The notes below the pieces were generated by a model. It was not told where the DNA came from, did not search any database, and was given only the letters and a program-made list of their open reading frames with translations. From NCBI RefSeq assembly GCF_932526225.1, contig NC_064047.1:9599994-9663993 (forward strand): a stretch of DNA of 64,000 nt, in the 5' to 3' direction. Both the position numbers and the translations under genes were made by a program. Source of the DNA: Nematostella vectensis. Lineage: Eukaryota; Cnidaria; Anthozoa; Actiniaria; Edwardsiidae. This document shows, piece by piece, positions 25,701 to 34,300 of the stretch (the first letter of the stretch is position 1; the number at the start of each line of letters is the position of its first letter).

Positions 25701-28700
25701 CAAAAGCGTAGGAGGTTCTACCTTTTAATTTAGGAAGTACACAAGTAGCCCAAAAGCGTAGGAGGTTCTACCTTTTGTTTTCGGAAGTGCACAGGAGGCC
25801 CTAAAGCGTAGGAGGTTCTGCCTTTTTTTTTTGGAAGTGCACAGGAAGCCCAAAAGCGTAGGAGGTTATACCTTTTGTTTTAGGAAGTACACAAGGAGTC
25901 CAAAACCATAGCAGGTTCTACCTTTTGTTTTAGGAAGTGTAGCACAAGGAGCCTAAAAGCGTAGGAGGTTTTACCTTTTGATTTAGGAAGTGCACAGGGA
26001 GCCCAAAAGCGTAGGAGGTTCAACCTTTTGATTTAGGAAGTACACAAGGAGCCCAAAACCATAGCAGGTTCAACCTTTTGATCTAGGAAGTGCACACGGA
26101 GCCCAAAAGCGTAGGAGGTTCTACCTTTTGATTTAGGAAGTGCACAGGGAGCCCAAAAGCGTAGGAGGTTCTTCCTTTTGTTTTAGGAAAGTGCACAGGG
26201 AGCCCAAAAGCGTAGGAGGTTCAACCTTTTGTTTTAGGAAGTGCACAGGGAGCCCAAAAGCGTAGGAGGTTCTACCTTTAGTTTTAGGAAGTGCACAGGG
26301 AGCCCAAAAGCGTAGGAGATTCTACCTTTTGTTTTAGGAAGTGCACAGGGAGCCCAAAAGCGTAGGAGGTTCTACCTTTAGTTTTAGGAAGTGCATAGGG
26401 AGCCCAATAGCGTAGAAGGCTATACCTTTTGTTTCTGATAGCGCACAGGGAGCCCAAGGCGTAGAAGGCTATACCTTTTGTTTCTGATAGTGCACAGGGA
26501 GCCTAAGGCGTAGAAGGCTATCTTTTGTTTTTGATTGTGCACAGGGAGCCCAAGGCGTAGGAAGCTATACCTTTTGTTTCAGGAAGTCCTCAGCCCTTTT
26601 TTGCTGTTCATCAACTCTTTCAAGACCCTTGTCGATAATTTTATTGGTTTGCTCAGTCGCTATTTCAGCTGCTCCCGCTACTATTTGTGGATCTGCCCGC
26701 CTGGTTCCAACATCATCATGTGGCAGGAAGTATTTTTTACGGGAGGAGCGAGTGGCGGCTTTGTCTAGAACAAAAGCATTATATTTTATACCGACGCGTA
26801 TATTAGCCTTTGATTTGGATCAGACTTTGTAAGTCAAAACAGGATCCTTGACGATTTTGTACTTTTTATGTCGCAGTAGGCGTTTAGAGAACGCCTACTG
26901 CGACATTAAAGAAGGCCAATCACGCCGCAATCACTCGCCGGCGAGTCACACATCCATTTCCACCGGCTAATTTAAGCAAGCAACCAAGATATTTTCAATC
27001 ATATACAGCTATTTCAATAAACGTTGTCAAAGAGCGCCAATACCGCGAGGTAGTATGGGTAATATATGTTGTTTCAAGCTCTGCCATCCTTTACCGCCGA
27101 CACGAACTTCGTTCAACGCTATCTGAATGGCAGTACAGTCTGATAAGTTTCTAAATATATATCTGCGCGTCCTTAAACAAGAAAACAAGAGCAGGTTTTG
27201 CACCTATCCCGTAGAGGTGTCAAACGGAGACTCCATAGTTACACTAAAAGAAAACCTGTTGGCAAAGTGCCTGAACGAAATAGCAACGACGACGGCGACC
27301 GACTGCAGGGAAAACCCAAAAAACCTTTCATAATTTGCGCTCAATTTTAAACTAGTTTAGATAAAATTCACTCGTTTATGTATTCCCCCCCAAAAAACTA
27401 TAATAAAACCTAGAATCTTATTTCTAGCATAGCGAACAAGGATAGTCTAGTTTTCAGTGCACACGTTCCCGTCCTCGCTACACCATGAAACTTGGAATTT
27501 TCACGTTGTTTTGAAGAAAAACGGCGTCGTCTTTCGCGTTGCCGTTGTCGTCCCTATTTTTGCAGATACCTTTTACAATAGTACGCGGCACATAGAAAGA
27601 AATGCTGCAGTGTGTTCGATAGATAATGCAAAAAACTGTACCATCCAGATAACTCGCCAGCGAAGGTCTTCACTATAAGACTGCGGCATATTTACTGAAA
27701 ACCTGTTACAGCATATATTACCCATACCACCTCGCGGTATGGGACAACGTTTATTGAGCTGTATCCTTCAATAACATATCAGACTTCATTCGTACACTGT
27801 TATTTTGAAGGTTCCTTGCGAATAAATCCCTGTTTTTTTAATGATAAACAATAACAAAGGAGTGGGTGATTGACATTCTTTAACTTTAAGTGTTTAGCAC
27901 TTTCAGGTTGGTGTTCTTTTAACGTTTCAAGGTTTTACTGACCAAAATCACCTTAAAGAAAGCCAATTTCGCCTCCATTTTACGCTCACCTGGTAACACA
28001 AAACATCCATTTCCATCGGCTAGCAAGTAACTGAGATGCTTTCAATGAAATATCGTTACTAATAAGGTATTGGAACTTTAATAATTGTTAGTTATTTTAA
28101 AGTTATCCTGCAAATAAAACGATGGATTCTCAGTTGTAAACAATAACAAAGGAATAGTCGACATTCTTTGTAGATTTCAAGAAATAAAAAGTCGATGCTG
28201 ATAAATCGTTTGCTTCCCAAACAATATCTTTTTTTCTTGAATAAAGAAAAAGGACATAAAAGAAAAGGTCCAAACTAGAAAGTGGGGGGGCGTAAGGGGA
28301 TGCGAAAAAAGCAAAACCGCACAGAAAAACACACAGAAACCGCACAGAAAACGCCAAACTCCGCAATACTGTCAAAATAAGTCTCAATAACCGTAAACCG
28401 CGCAGTCTAAGGAAACCGTAATACCACGGAATAAAAACCGAAAAGCCGCGCCAGATTTAAGGCAAAACCGCATCACCGCAAAACCTTACACCCCCCTCTA
28501 GAGAGTAAGAGCTTTCTAGGCGTGTCTTGATTACTTACGGGCATTGACAATACAAGAGTGTTCCAAGATATAATATTCCAAAGGCCATTACTTTAGGCGA
28601 ATTAATTGGGTTAACTAAATCTCAATAAAAGAAGCGGCTTTATACTATTTTAAATATCATACCATACACTTTATCCTGAATTATCAAAGATTCTTTGGGA

Positions 28701-28876
28701 TAAGTATACAGATCAAAATCGCTTTAAAAGCTAGATTCAAATATATGTTATGTCTATCAAGTTTTTAAACAATCTAACAAATACTTCATGAAAATAATAT
28801 CACGTAAAACAAAGAAACATGTTTCATACTCACCCGCTAAAAGAAAGAAAATACAAACCACCAGAAGAGCTTGCAT
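4381..28876 (-). CDS. Secreted MACPF protein with FAMeT-like and F5/8C domains
   Basis: Fourteen coding exons read on the minus strand: 28876-28834, 26764-26571, 23681-23421, 22015-21903, 20038-19808, 18657-18545, 17878-17574, 11651-11403, 11192-10981, 10290-9813, 9290-9057, 8248-8116, 5497-5372, 4829-4381. All introns are GT-AG, every splice phase agrees and the total is 3141 nt (1046 aa plus stop). Order by residue: signal peptide 1-15, charged helical segment 16-79, N-terminal domain 80-166, MACPF about 167-450, linker to 574, a domain resembling farnesoic acid O-methyltransferase 575-811, Cys-rich segment 812-898, F5/8C 899-1046. MACPF proteins act as pore formers or adhesion and developmental factors. 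The C-terminal discoidin domain suggests binding to glycans or lipid at a cell surface. Whether this one forms pores cannot be told from sequence. Exon order and phases are seen; function is inferred. Confidence 0.85.
5372..8248 (-). CDS. MACPF gene exons 12-13: Cys-rich linker
   Basis: Exon 12 (8248-8116, phase 0 to 1) and exon 13 (5497-5372, phase 1 to 1) are short and Cys-rich, with about nine Cys in 85 residues in patterns such as CxxxPCxxxC, CGRC and CVERC. The spacing resembles an EGF-like or similar small disulphide module but fits no family I can name. Both exons are needed to bring the reading frame from exon 11 to exon 14, which is the main evidence that the F5/8C exon belongs to this gene. 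Confidence 0.65.
6452..7980. mobile_element. TTAA-flanked non-autonomous transposon (piggyBac/Kolobok type)
   Basis: The left end is TTAACCCTATTCAGAC (6452-6467) and the right end GTCTGAATAGGGTTAA (7965-7980), perfect inverses with TTAA at each outer edge. TTAA duplications are characteristic of piggyBac and Kolobok superfamilies. A run of about 23 G follows the left terminus. No transposase frame remains; the interior is AT-rich with ATGGCGG and GACGTCA motifs. A second MITE sits inside its right terminal repeat (7602-7963). The whole lies in intron 12 of the MACPF gene. Confidence 0.75.
7602..7963. mobile_element. MITE with 9-bp target duplication, copy 1 (nested)
   Basis: Terminal inverted repeats are GACATGACGGAAAAAC at the left and GTTTTTACGTCATGTC at the right. 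The 9-mer AGTCTGAAT is present on both sides (7593-7601 and 7964-7972). Nine-bp duplications are typical of Mutator-like elements. The target was the right terminal repeat of the TTAA-flanked element, so this insertion is the younger. A second copy is at 10459-10828 in opposite orientation. Confidence 0.85.
8116..8810. mobile_element. hAT-like element fragments next to exon 12
   Basis: A left end CAGGCCTGTAGCCAGG begins at 8299 and a right end CCTAGATCCGCCCCTG finishes at 8810. The two ends are of different subtypes and their flanks do not match, so they are probably remnants of two elements and not one intact copy. The 8299-8440 part is shared with 52587-52690 (CATAGCCAGGATTTT, then ATCAATAAAG). 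Exon 12 itself occupies 8116-8248. Confidence 0.5.
8501..8671 (+). mobile_element. CAGGCGCGTACA-type MITE, copy A
   Basis: It has the family order seen five times in this window: GTACACAGGATTG, a G homopolymer, GCAGTCATAGGTATCAT, AAGAAATGACCCACTTT-like block, then GTACGCGCCTG. The left terminus is degraded. Other copies: 20650-20804, 29939-30075 (inverted), 44999-45120 (inverted, truncated) and 50654-50804. Confidence 0.7.
8820..9047. mobile_element. TIR element inserted beside the exon 11 splice donor
   Basis: Inverted termini TAGACCATTTTCACGATGTT and AACATGGTGAAAACGGTCTA match over about 28 bp with four mismatches. The target duplication cannot be fixed beyond a possible TA or AT. The open plus-strand frame inside (8890-9090) is not supported as a gene. 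The element ends 8 bp from the GT (9056-9055) of MACPF exon 11, at the limit of what the donor consensus allows. Confidence 0.7.
9057..11192 (-). CDS. MACPF gene exons 9-11: FAMeT-like domain
   Basis: Exons 11192-10981, 10290-9813 and 9290-9057 code about 308 residues. The segment around residues 690-811 ([16 protein letters not shown], then VIEYGKS and a final YYAFG) has the beta-strand pattern of the Methyltransf_FA (farnesoic acid O-methyltransferase-like) family. In animal secreted proteins that module is non-enzymatic as far as known and often stands beside adhesive domains. Assignment by pattern only; a profile search should return this family or an unnamed beta-sandwich. The exon 9 donor was chosen as CAG-GTGGAG because only it gives the phase 2 required by exon 10. 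Confidence 0.55.
10459..10828. mobile_element. MITE with 9-bp target duplication, copy 2
   Basis: The 16-bp termini GACATGACGGAAAAAC and GTTTTTCCGTCATGTC are perfect inverses. The 9-mer CTTATTCAC flanks both ends exactly (10450-10458 and 10829-10837). Internal blocks such as TTTTCGTCCCTGAGCT and TGATCAAGGAAAAA match copy 1 (7602-7963) in reverse orientation. It lies in intron 9 of the MACPF gene and appears fairly young. Confidence 0.9.
11708..17250. repeat. 5.5 kb GGTGAT-type satellite with higher-order structure
   Basis: Almost pure GGTGAT/GGTGGT/GGTGTT hexamer-trimer repeat on the plus strand fills intron 7 of the MACPF gene. Variant words recur in the same order at large spacing: GCGATGGAAGGTGGTGG near 11709, 12700, 12756, 13063, 13191, 14236 and 14402; GTGGCGGTGATTATGATGG near 11912, 13538 and 16592; a GATAGCGATGG block near 12277 and 13907. 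This shows duplication of kilobase blocks on top of slippage. All six frames are open because the unit is a multiple of three, which produces long false ORFs (poly-His, Pro-Ser, Thr-Ile, Asp-Gly, Met-Val). The right edge (17060-17240) shifts to GGTGAC and GGCGAT units. Confidence 0.95.
17574..23681 (-). CDS. MACPF gene exons 3-7: N-terminal domain and MACPF core
   Basis: Exon 3 (23681-23421) has six or more Gly-rich turns and three Cys. Exon 4 (22015-21903) holds the typical early MACPF segment with GVGFD. Exon 7 (17878-17574) carries the family signature, W-G-T-H-Y followed by F-G-G, then a variable charged insert and V-V-Q-G-G. The domain continues in exon 8 (11651-11403), starting EWLASI, which matches the usual xWLxSI that follows the signature. 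The spacing of about 90 residues between signature and WL is normal for the family. Exon 5 (20038-19808) has its donor directly beside a GAT microsatellite. Confidence 0.85.
18079..18153. repeat. Short MITE-like inverted repeat
   Basis: CCAACCTCGTTCCCAG at the left is answered by CTGGGGACGAGGTTGG at the right, around about 43 bp. It lies in intron 6 of the MACPF gene. Confidence 0.6.
19304..19633. mobile_element. hAT-like MITE with 5-bp target duplication TCGCA
   Basis: Ends CAGGCCCGTAGCTAGGG and CCCTGGCTACGGGCGTG are inverses with two mismatches. TCGCA is found at 19299-19303 and 19634-19638. The interior is 330 bp, AT-rich, with no coding content. It lies in intron 5 of the MACPF gene. Confidence 0.8.
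19688..19796. repeat. GAT trinucleotide microsatellite beside an exon donor
   Basis: About 100 bp of ATGATG repeat, with GAC and GGT variants at the right, end 10 bp from the exon 5 donor (GT at 19807-19806). On the transcript the intron therefore starts GTAAAAAAAAATATCACC and runs straight into CAT repeats. Confidence 0.9.
20650..20804 (+). mobile_element. CAGGCGCGTACA-type MITE, copy B
   Basis: ACAGGATTGGCTGAGGGGGG, CAGGTATCATATG, AAGAAATGACCCACTTTTTGG, a G tract of about 25 and a closing GTACGCGCCTG give the family order. The first terminus is truncated to TAAACAGG. It lies in intron 4 of the MACPF gene. Confidence 0.7.
21276..21346 (-). pseudogene. Decayed duplicate of MACPF exon 4
   Basis: On the minus strand GAGTTCAGCCCTGAGTC and AAGATGAGCAT are followed by CCTAGTAAGTC, matching the 3' half of exon 4 and its donor at 21903. 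Small indels break the reading frame and no acceptor is seen. It lies about 560 bp downstream of the real exon in intron 4, so inclusion would disrupt the protein. Confidence 0.75.
21421..21875. mobile_element. 455-bp MITE with about 30-bp terminal inverted repeats
   Basis: GAAACACCCGAGAATTCTC at the left and GAGAATTCTCGGGTGTTTC at the right are perfect inverses; both continue inward as GGCACGAAAAC and GTTTTCGGGCCC. Further CCCGAGA words occur inside. It separates exon 4 (donor at 21902) from the decayed exon 4 copy. Confidence 0.8.
24190..26570. repeat. About 47-copy, 50-bp minisatellite grown from a splice donor
   Basis: The plus-strand unit runs AGCCCAAAAGCGTAGGAGGT, TCTACCTTTTGTTTTAGGAA, GTGCACAGGG with a period of 49-53 bp. 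Read on the gene strand each unit contains TTCCTAAAACAAAAG-GTAGAA. That matches the last 15 coding bases of MACPF exon 2 plus its GT donor (TTCCTGAAACAAAAG-GTATAG), followed by the same intron bases CCTACGC and TGGGCTCCCTGTGCAC. Higher-order blocks exist; for example 24420-24660 is repeated at 24780-25020. Units nearest the exon (26400-26570) are the most exon-like (CTATACC). Confidence 0.95.
26571..26764 (-). CDS. MACPF gene exon 2: charged helical segment
   Basis: It codes 64 residues after the split codon, basic at first (RSSRKKYF) and then heptad-like and rich in Glu, Gln and Lys up to the end FLKQK, so a short coiled coil is plausible. The acceptor is TTGTTCTAG and the donor AAACAAAAG-GTATAG. 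The donor and the last 16 coding bases are the seed of the minisatellite that starts immediately on its 3' side. Two short tracts (26868-26906 hairpin and a larger inverted repeat) lie upstream in intron 1. Confidence 0.8.
26868..26906. repeat. Perfect 17-bp hairpin with 5-nt loop
   Basis: ATGTCGCAGTAGGCGTT (26868-26884) is followed by TAGAG and its exact inverse (26890-26906). It lies 100 bp upstream of the MACPF exon 2 acceptor in intron 1. A foldback or an RNA hairpin are both possible. Confidence 0.85.
26907..28498. repeat. Intron 1 interspersed repeats (family shared with 32490-33466)
   Basis: A block with GCCAAT, CATCCATTTCCA and CGGCTA occurs at 26910-27025 and 27958-28050, and a third time at 32520-32600. 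Between the first two lies an inverted-repeat element: about 65-bp arms (27002-27069 and 27707-27768, sharing CAATAAACGTTGTC, ATACCGCGAGGT and TATGGGTAATATATG). From 28304 to 28498 a CCGCACAGAAAA, GTAAACCGC, AGATTTAAGGCAAAA block is shared with 33290-33466. No coding exon was seen in this part of intron 1. Confidence 0.65.
28834..28876 (-). CDS. MACPF gene exon 1: start codon and signal peptide
   Basis: ATG at 28876-28874 is followed by a 13-residue run that is almost entirely hydrophobic (Leu, Val, Cys, Ile, Phe), a typical secretory signal core. The donor GCGG-GTGAGT leaves phase 1, which exon 2 (starting AC) completes to an Asp codon. No earlier in-frame ATG close by gives a better signal, so this start is preferred. 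Confidence 0.75.
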
Positions 28877-29938
28877 TTTGCTGCTAGCCGAAGAATTAAG
28901 TTGTTAAATTCTGTGTTCAACTATGTTTTCTCCTCTTAGCTCTCAAGTAGAACAATGACACGAGGAAAATGAACACTTTACTTTTGTGGTAAAATACACC
29001 CGCAAAACTGAAAAATTAATGTGACAAGTAAATTTATTGTGACAATATTGTTTGATTTAAGGTGGCGAACAAAAATTATTCATTAGATGCTGGAAGATAA
29101 AAATTCAAAAAAGAAATTTATATTAGCTATTCAAATAAAAGTAATAATGAGCTACGAATTTCTAGGGTTTTAAAGCTTCCCAAATTCCATCTTTCCGGGG
29201 AGCTTTTTCCTGAAGAGCACTTCCTATTATATTCGTTTTACCAAATACCAGGTCATAACCAAACTAAAAGCAGTTTATTTGCAAAGATCGGTTTATAGTC
29301 ATTATTTAATCTTATTAGATTTTATGTTAGGTATTAAATTTTGCGCCGTAACACGCTAACACAAAATCTAATAAGATTAAATAATGACTATAAACCGATC
29401 TTTGCAAATAAACTGCTTCGTCCTCGCTCCCGCCTTGGTTATAATGGCATTTCTTGCATTTAATACGTTTTTTATTGTTCTTTCCGTCCCACGTCAATCT
29501 GTTGATCACCAGTAGCAGAATTTAAGGACTCGATCATATGAACATTATAAAATCCTGTAAAAAAAACAATGTTTTTTTTAGATCTGTCAATTCCTCAGTG
29601 TAGTAAAAGAACAGGAAAACTCCCTTACATACCATATTTAGGAGTATTATTTTCTTGCCTGTTTTGCAGTTCTTGCATGTAAACTTAAAGAGAGGTTTAT
29701 TATTTACTTTCGTGTTTGCCTAGATGCCACATGCATGCATGCTAGATGCAAGAATTTCTAGGCAATAGTTGCCATATCTAATGGCCTAATACAAGGACGA
29801 CGTATTTGGTATCTAACGATTAGATGTCTGACCCTTACACGGTGATTTTTTTTGTTTTTCAGATAAAAGTTCTTTATCTCATCAGCTCTCTCCAGAACTT
29901 TTTTTCAGCTGACCAAATTTTCCTCAGGCGGGGCGCAA
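28877..29938. repeat. Intergenic DNA with a large perfect palindrome
   Basis: This is the 5' flank of the MACPF gene. At 29272-29325 and 29363-29416 two 54-bp arms are exact inverses (left arm begins GCAGTTTATTTGCAAAGATC). They extend inward by TGTTAG after one mismatch, leaving a loop of about 23 bp. Outside the arms ATAACCAA recurs inverted at unequal distance, so the original inverted duplication was longer. No gene is seen. Confidence 0.85.
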
Positions 29939-30075
29939 CAGGCACGTACACAAAAGGCCAAGAAGTGGGTCATTAGTTATTAAGAAATTTTCAAATACTA
30001 TGCATTTTCTATATGATTCCTATGACTGCGCCCCCCCCCCCCCCCCCTCCTCAGCCAATCCTGTATACGCGCCTG
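29939..30075 (-). mobile_element. CAGGCGCGTACA-type MITE, copy C, with target duplication CGCAA
   Basis: CAGGCACGTACAC at the left and GTATACGCGCCTG at the right form the termini. CGCAA flanks both sides (29934-29938 and 30076-30080). The internal order is the family order in reverse: GAAGTGGGTCATT, ATGATTCCTATGACTGCG, C homopolymer, CAGCCAATCCTG. This is the best preserved of the five copies. Confidence 0.8.
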
Positions 30076-30442
30076 CGCAACTACTCGCGTATTGGGAAAT
30101 CTCGGCATGACTAAGGATTCGATCCCACATGTTTACAGTTACAGTGACACTACCAACAAATGATTCGCTAGATCGAAGCCTCCATCTCTTGTCCAATCAC
30201 AGACTTGCTTCCCCCTATTATCTTGTACCCCCGCCATATATGTACTTGTTTGAATGATGTCTTTGCCGTCGACGTACATCTATCCATGTAGGGGGGGGGG
30301 GGGGGGGGGGGGGGGGTGGGGGGGGGCACATTTTTTTAAGCGCGGTTTTAGGGGGTTACAATTTTTTTGGCTGTCATTAAAGGGGTGGTCACATGATTTC
30401 AAGGTCCTTACCCAGGGGGGTGAAGGGGGTGCGAACACAACC

Positions 30443-30473
<31 letters not shown>

Positions 30474-31364
30474 CACACACACACACACCACACAACTACC
30501 GAAAGTCCATTTTCGGTTCTCAATAGGGTAATAGACGTGCTATTTGTTGATAAAACTATAAAGAATAAGCTAGATCACTCTGGTATCAATCCATATGTCA
30601 GACATTTTTGTAACCAAACCCGACGATTAACGTCCCTTGGAGATAATGGAAAGGCATAAAAAAATCGCTTTTTGCTCTTTCAGGCGTGGTCAGATTTTTA
30701 TTAGAAAACTCGCTCTCACCCCCCCCCCCTATTTATACTGAATTTTTTTTATATAATTTATCTCTACATTTTTTTTTTTTGAGTCTAAGGGGAGGGCCGT
30801 ATTGTTTTTGCTTTACCAATCAAAAAAATCCAAACAATTGGTTTTCGATTATAGAACGTTCAGTTACGCCGGGCGGTAATAAATGTAACCAAAATGACAG
30901 TCGCAAAAAAACTGTCCTCCCTTTAAGATGGAAAATATGAAAAGGCTCCTTAAACTCAAAACAGACTCTGGGCAAAGGGAAAGACTGTTTTTGAGGTCAC
31001 GTGATCCTGCGGTCCCAAGTTGAGATCGCGGGGGGTGCGGCCAACCATGATGCTCCGCGCTCCGTGACGAAGGCCTGGTGGCTGAGCCACCTGCTTATAA
31101 GAGCTCTTCATGCAATCTGTTACGATTTATGGGAAACTTGGCAGAAAATGGCGTTGGATCGCCAGTACAGCTTATCAAATCACAAACAGACCTAATACAC
31201 AATTAGACATAATTTCCCTGCTCACAGAAAGGACTGAAGGGACCAATGGCGTCGCATATGTTTGATCATCTAGCTGTCGTGACTTCGTGTATAGTTTCGT
31301 GCCAAAAGTTCTTAGTCGATGGTGAAGCTAGCTTTTAATTTCGGATTTGCTTCCTGATAGACAA
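30076..31364. other. Intergenic flank of WDTC1 with G, C and CA tracts
   Basis: G homopolymer and G-rich sequence at 30290-30326, a C run at 30440-30458 followed by CA repeats to about 30495, and another C run at about 30719. Open frames over these tracts are low complexity. The last few hundred bases hold the 5' UTR and promoter of WDTC1. An in-frame TAG at 31329-31331 precedes its ATG. No TATA box is claimed. Confidence 0.5.
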
Positions 31365-34300
31365 ATGGAAGCAAAAAACACAGCGATCCTTTTGAGGAAC
31401 AGAGAATACCACGTAAGCATTTTAAGTTTGTGTGTTTTACAGTAGGAAGTTTGTTATCGAAGTGTAAAGATAATCCATGCATGAATCCGCGTCGTTGATT
31501 GTTTGCAGTCGTCCCTCACGCGAAATTTTCTACGCAAACTGCATGTCTATCCTCCATTTGTTGAACGACTTGGCTTGGAAAAAGAGTTAGAGGTAAGATG
31601 TTGCAAGAATAATGACCGGATTGGTTTTTACTTATTTTTTCTCAAAACCTCGTAAAATCATCTTTATTATTTTAACCTAAAATCATTGTAAATGATTTTA
31701 AATTGTAAGGTATCTTTAAGTAAATCCGGTGCGCGCAAAAGTCAGAGTAAACTCGAAATTTGCGATCAGTATATAAAACAGGAATGTTTGAGTAAGTATG
31801 ATTTATATATTCTCTTCTATTTAACTCACTGATTATTTATGTATTGACCTGTCTGTCACACCGAGAGCTCGTTTTACTGGTTGTTTGCATGACTTATGAT
31901 AATCGTCCCGACATTTCACTGATGAATGCTTTAACTTCCATTAGGCACAGACTGATAGAAAGTCATGCGGGAGGGGAGGGGGGCAAAACCCCTATAAAAT
32001 GTTAAAAAAAATAGCCTCCCCCCCAAAAAAAAATGCAATGTAAGGTGTGACAGATATTTGTTATCCTATATATAATGAGAGGTTCTCATGGAGAAGTTAG
32101 GTGCTTAAGCAACAATATTAGCTGGTCATTTGATTCAATTACCAAAAAGCACCCAGGAAGTTATTTTAAGGTTGTATACCAGAAGATGTGAAATAACAAC
32201 ACTGATACCGACTTAAGGCAAAGGTAAAATTCAAATATTTATAGGTGATACACATTTTTCATAAGCAATTATGCAAGACCACTTTCCTTTGCAGTCACTG
32301 TCTTGTCTGAGCACTAACACTTAGCTTCACGGTTTCTCCTTTTGTTCCATAAGTTTATAAAGAGACAAAAGTTTATTGCTAATAGCATTATTTATTAAAC
32401 AAAACAAAATTGGAAGCCATTGTCAAACCATGACTAGCCCTAAAAACTAAACCTACCAGCACCTCTCTTTAACAGCCTCTGTTAGCCGCAATTTTGTCAT
32501 CCTAGCAAAGTACCAAGCCTGATAAAAAATCATCCATTTCCATCCGCTGATTTGAGAAAGCCAATACAATATTTTCGATTGAATTTGGTCAATAAAGTAT
32601 GAAACTTTGTTTTCAGATGGTATTTTTGAGATTTTATGTGCTTTCCAATATTAAATGAAAACAATACAAAGGTGTTGATGACACAGGCCCTTTAAGTTGA
32701 TTATGTCCAAGCGCAAATTCTTAGTCTTTGTTTATAATTTGCAAAATACATTCTTTCTCTGTGGGTTTATGAGAAAGATTACGGACAGTGGACCATTGGC
32801 TTGCAACATTTTCACTGGGTTCTGGGTTCGATTCCCAGTTCTGATGTGAGTTGAGTTGGTTGTTCTCGCCTTTGCTCCGTGGATTTTTCTCCGGATTCCT
32901 TGGTTTTCCTTTCTCCACAAAACCAACAATTTCCATCTGATCCATGGTCAGACAAAAGTTGTATGGCAGCTTCCCGAGACACCTTCCCATGCCATCAACC
33001 TGTCCATGTTGTATCTGAGCTCTTGTAATTCAGCATTTCAGCTGCGAGGAGAGTGGTTAGCTTCTTAATTAATTTATTTTATTTATTATGTATCCAAATT
33101 TATAGCCTCTATTAAAACAATTACTTGGTAATTAAAGTGAAGGTTTATATGAAATAGTTTCAAGAATCACCTTTGTTTTTTTGGCCATCTTTTTTAAATT
33201 TCCGCTACTATTTTAAGCCCATTAGAAACACCTGATCCAACAATACAGAAAATGATTATGGACGTTGATAAAAGAGGGGGTGTGAAAACCACAAAAATGC
33301 ACAGAAAAAAACGCCAAAAACCAAAATCCTCCTAAATAAGTCAATAATCATAAACCGCACAGTCTAGAGAAACTGCAATACCGTGGAATAAAATAAGAAA
33401 AACTGAAAAGCCGTGCCAGATTTAAGGCAAAAACTCATTACCGCGAACCCTTACTTCCCCCTCATAAAACTACCGTCGAAAGGGTGTCCACAATAGTGAT
33501 AAATGATAGTCTATTTGTGTCATACTTATTATGTGGAAACTGTCTGTTTGTATTCTCATAATCATATTGTCATACTGTAATACTGTCTTTTTATTTTTAT
33601 ATTATAGGGCCATACTGGTTGTGTTAACTGTCTAGAGTGGACTGAATCTGGAGAGTAAGTAGAGGTTTTTATGTATTTCCAAGCAAGACAGCACCGAGAA
33701 AACTCGCAGGTTGCATGTTGTGGCTGTCATCTTTCCTAGCCTCTTTTATTCTATTATTCTGACTCTATTAGCCTCTATCTGGATTTCTTGAAGGGAGTGG
33801 GGTACCTAAACACATATTATGGAAGAAGATAAGTCACCCTCAACACATTTCGAGGAATTCCTTCTACTATTCATTTCTAGAAATGATCTGTCCCTGTTGA
33901 AGGGAAAGTTACATGCTGTCAGAGGGTCAGAGGTTTTACTAAACCTTGGTGTTTTTTTTTGTTACTTCACATGATTTTGACTATTTTCAGGCTTCCTGAG
34001 TTTACACTAAAATCACTTTTCCTCCATGCAAGTACCTCTTTAAATGGCCTATTGTCTAATAACTGTCCTTGGACTTTTTTTTAGGCTGCTGGCCTCAGGC
34101 TCAGATGACCTTAATGCTATCATCTGGGAACCCTTGTCCTACAAGAAGAAATACGTCATCGCTACTGGCCACACAGGCAACATCTTCTCTATCAAGGTAC
34201 ACCACTAAGTACAGGGGAGGAGCCAGGATTTCAAAATGGGGGGTGGATAATGGCCAGATAGACACCTTATAATCGATACAAGATCTTTGAGGCCTATGAT

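Noticed and set aside
24190-26570. Regular array that could suggest CRISPR
   Set aside because: Units are contiguous tandem repeats without unique spacers, in an animal gene's intron and derived from a splice junction.
4381-28876. Calling the MACPF protein a venom toxin
   Set aside because: MACPF occurs in immune, developmental and venom proteins alike. The additional domains and lack of expression data give no support for a toxin.
30254-30659. Overlapping open frames rich in Gly, Pro, Thr and His
   Set aside because: They translate G, C and CA homopolymer tracts only.
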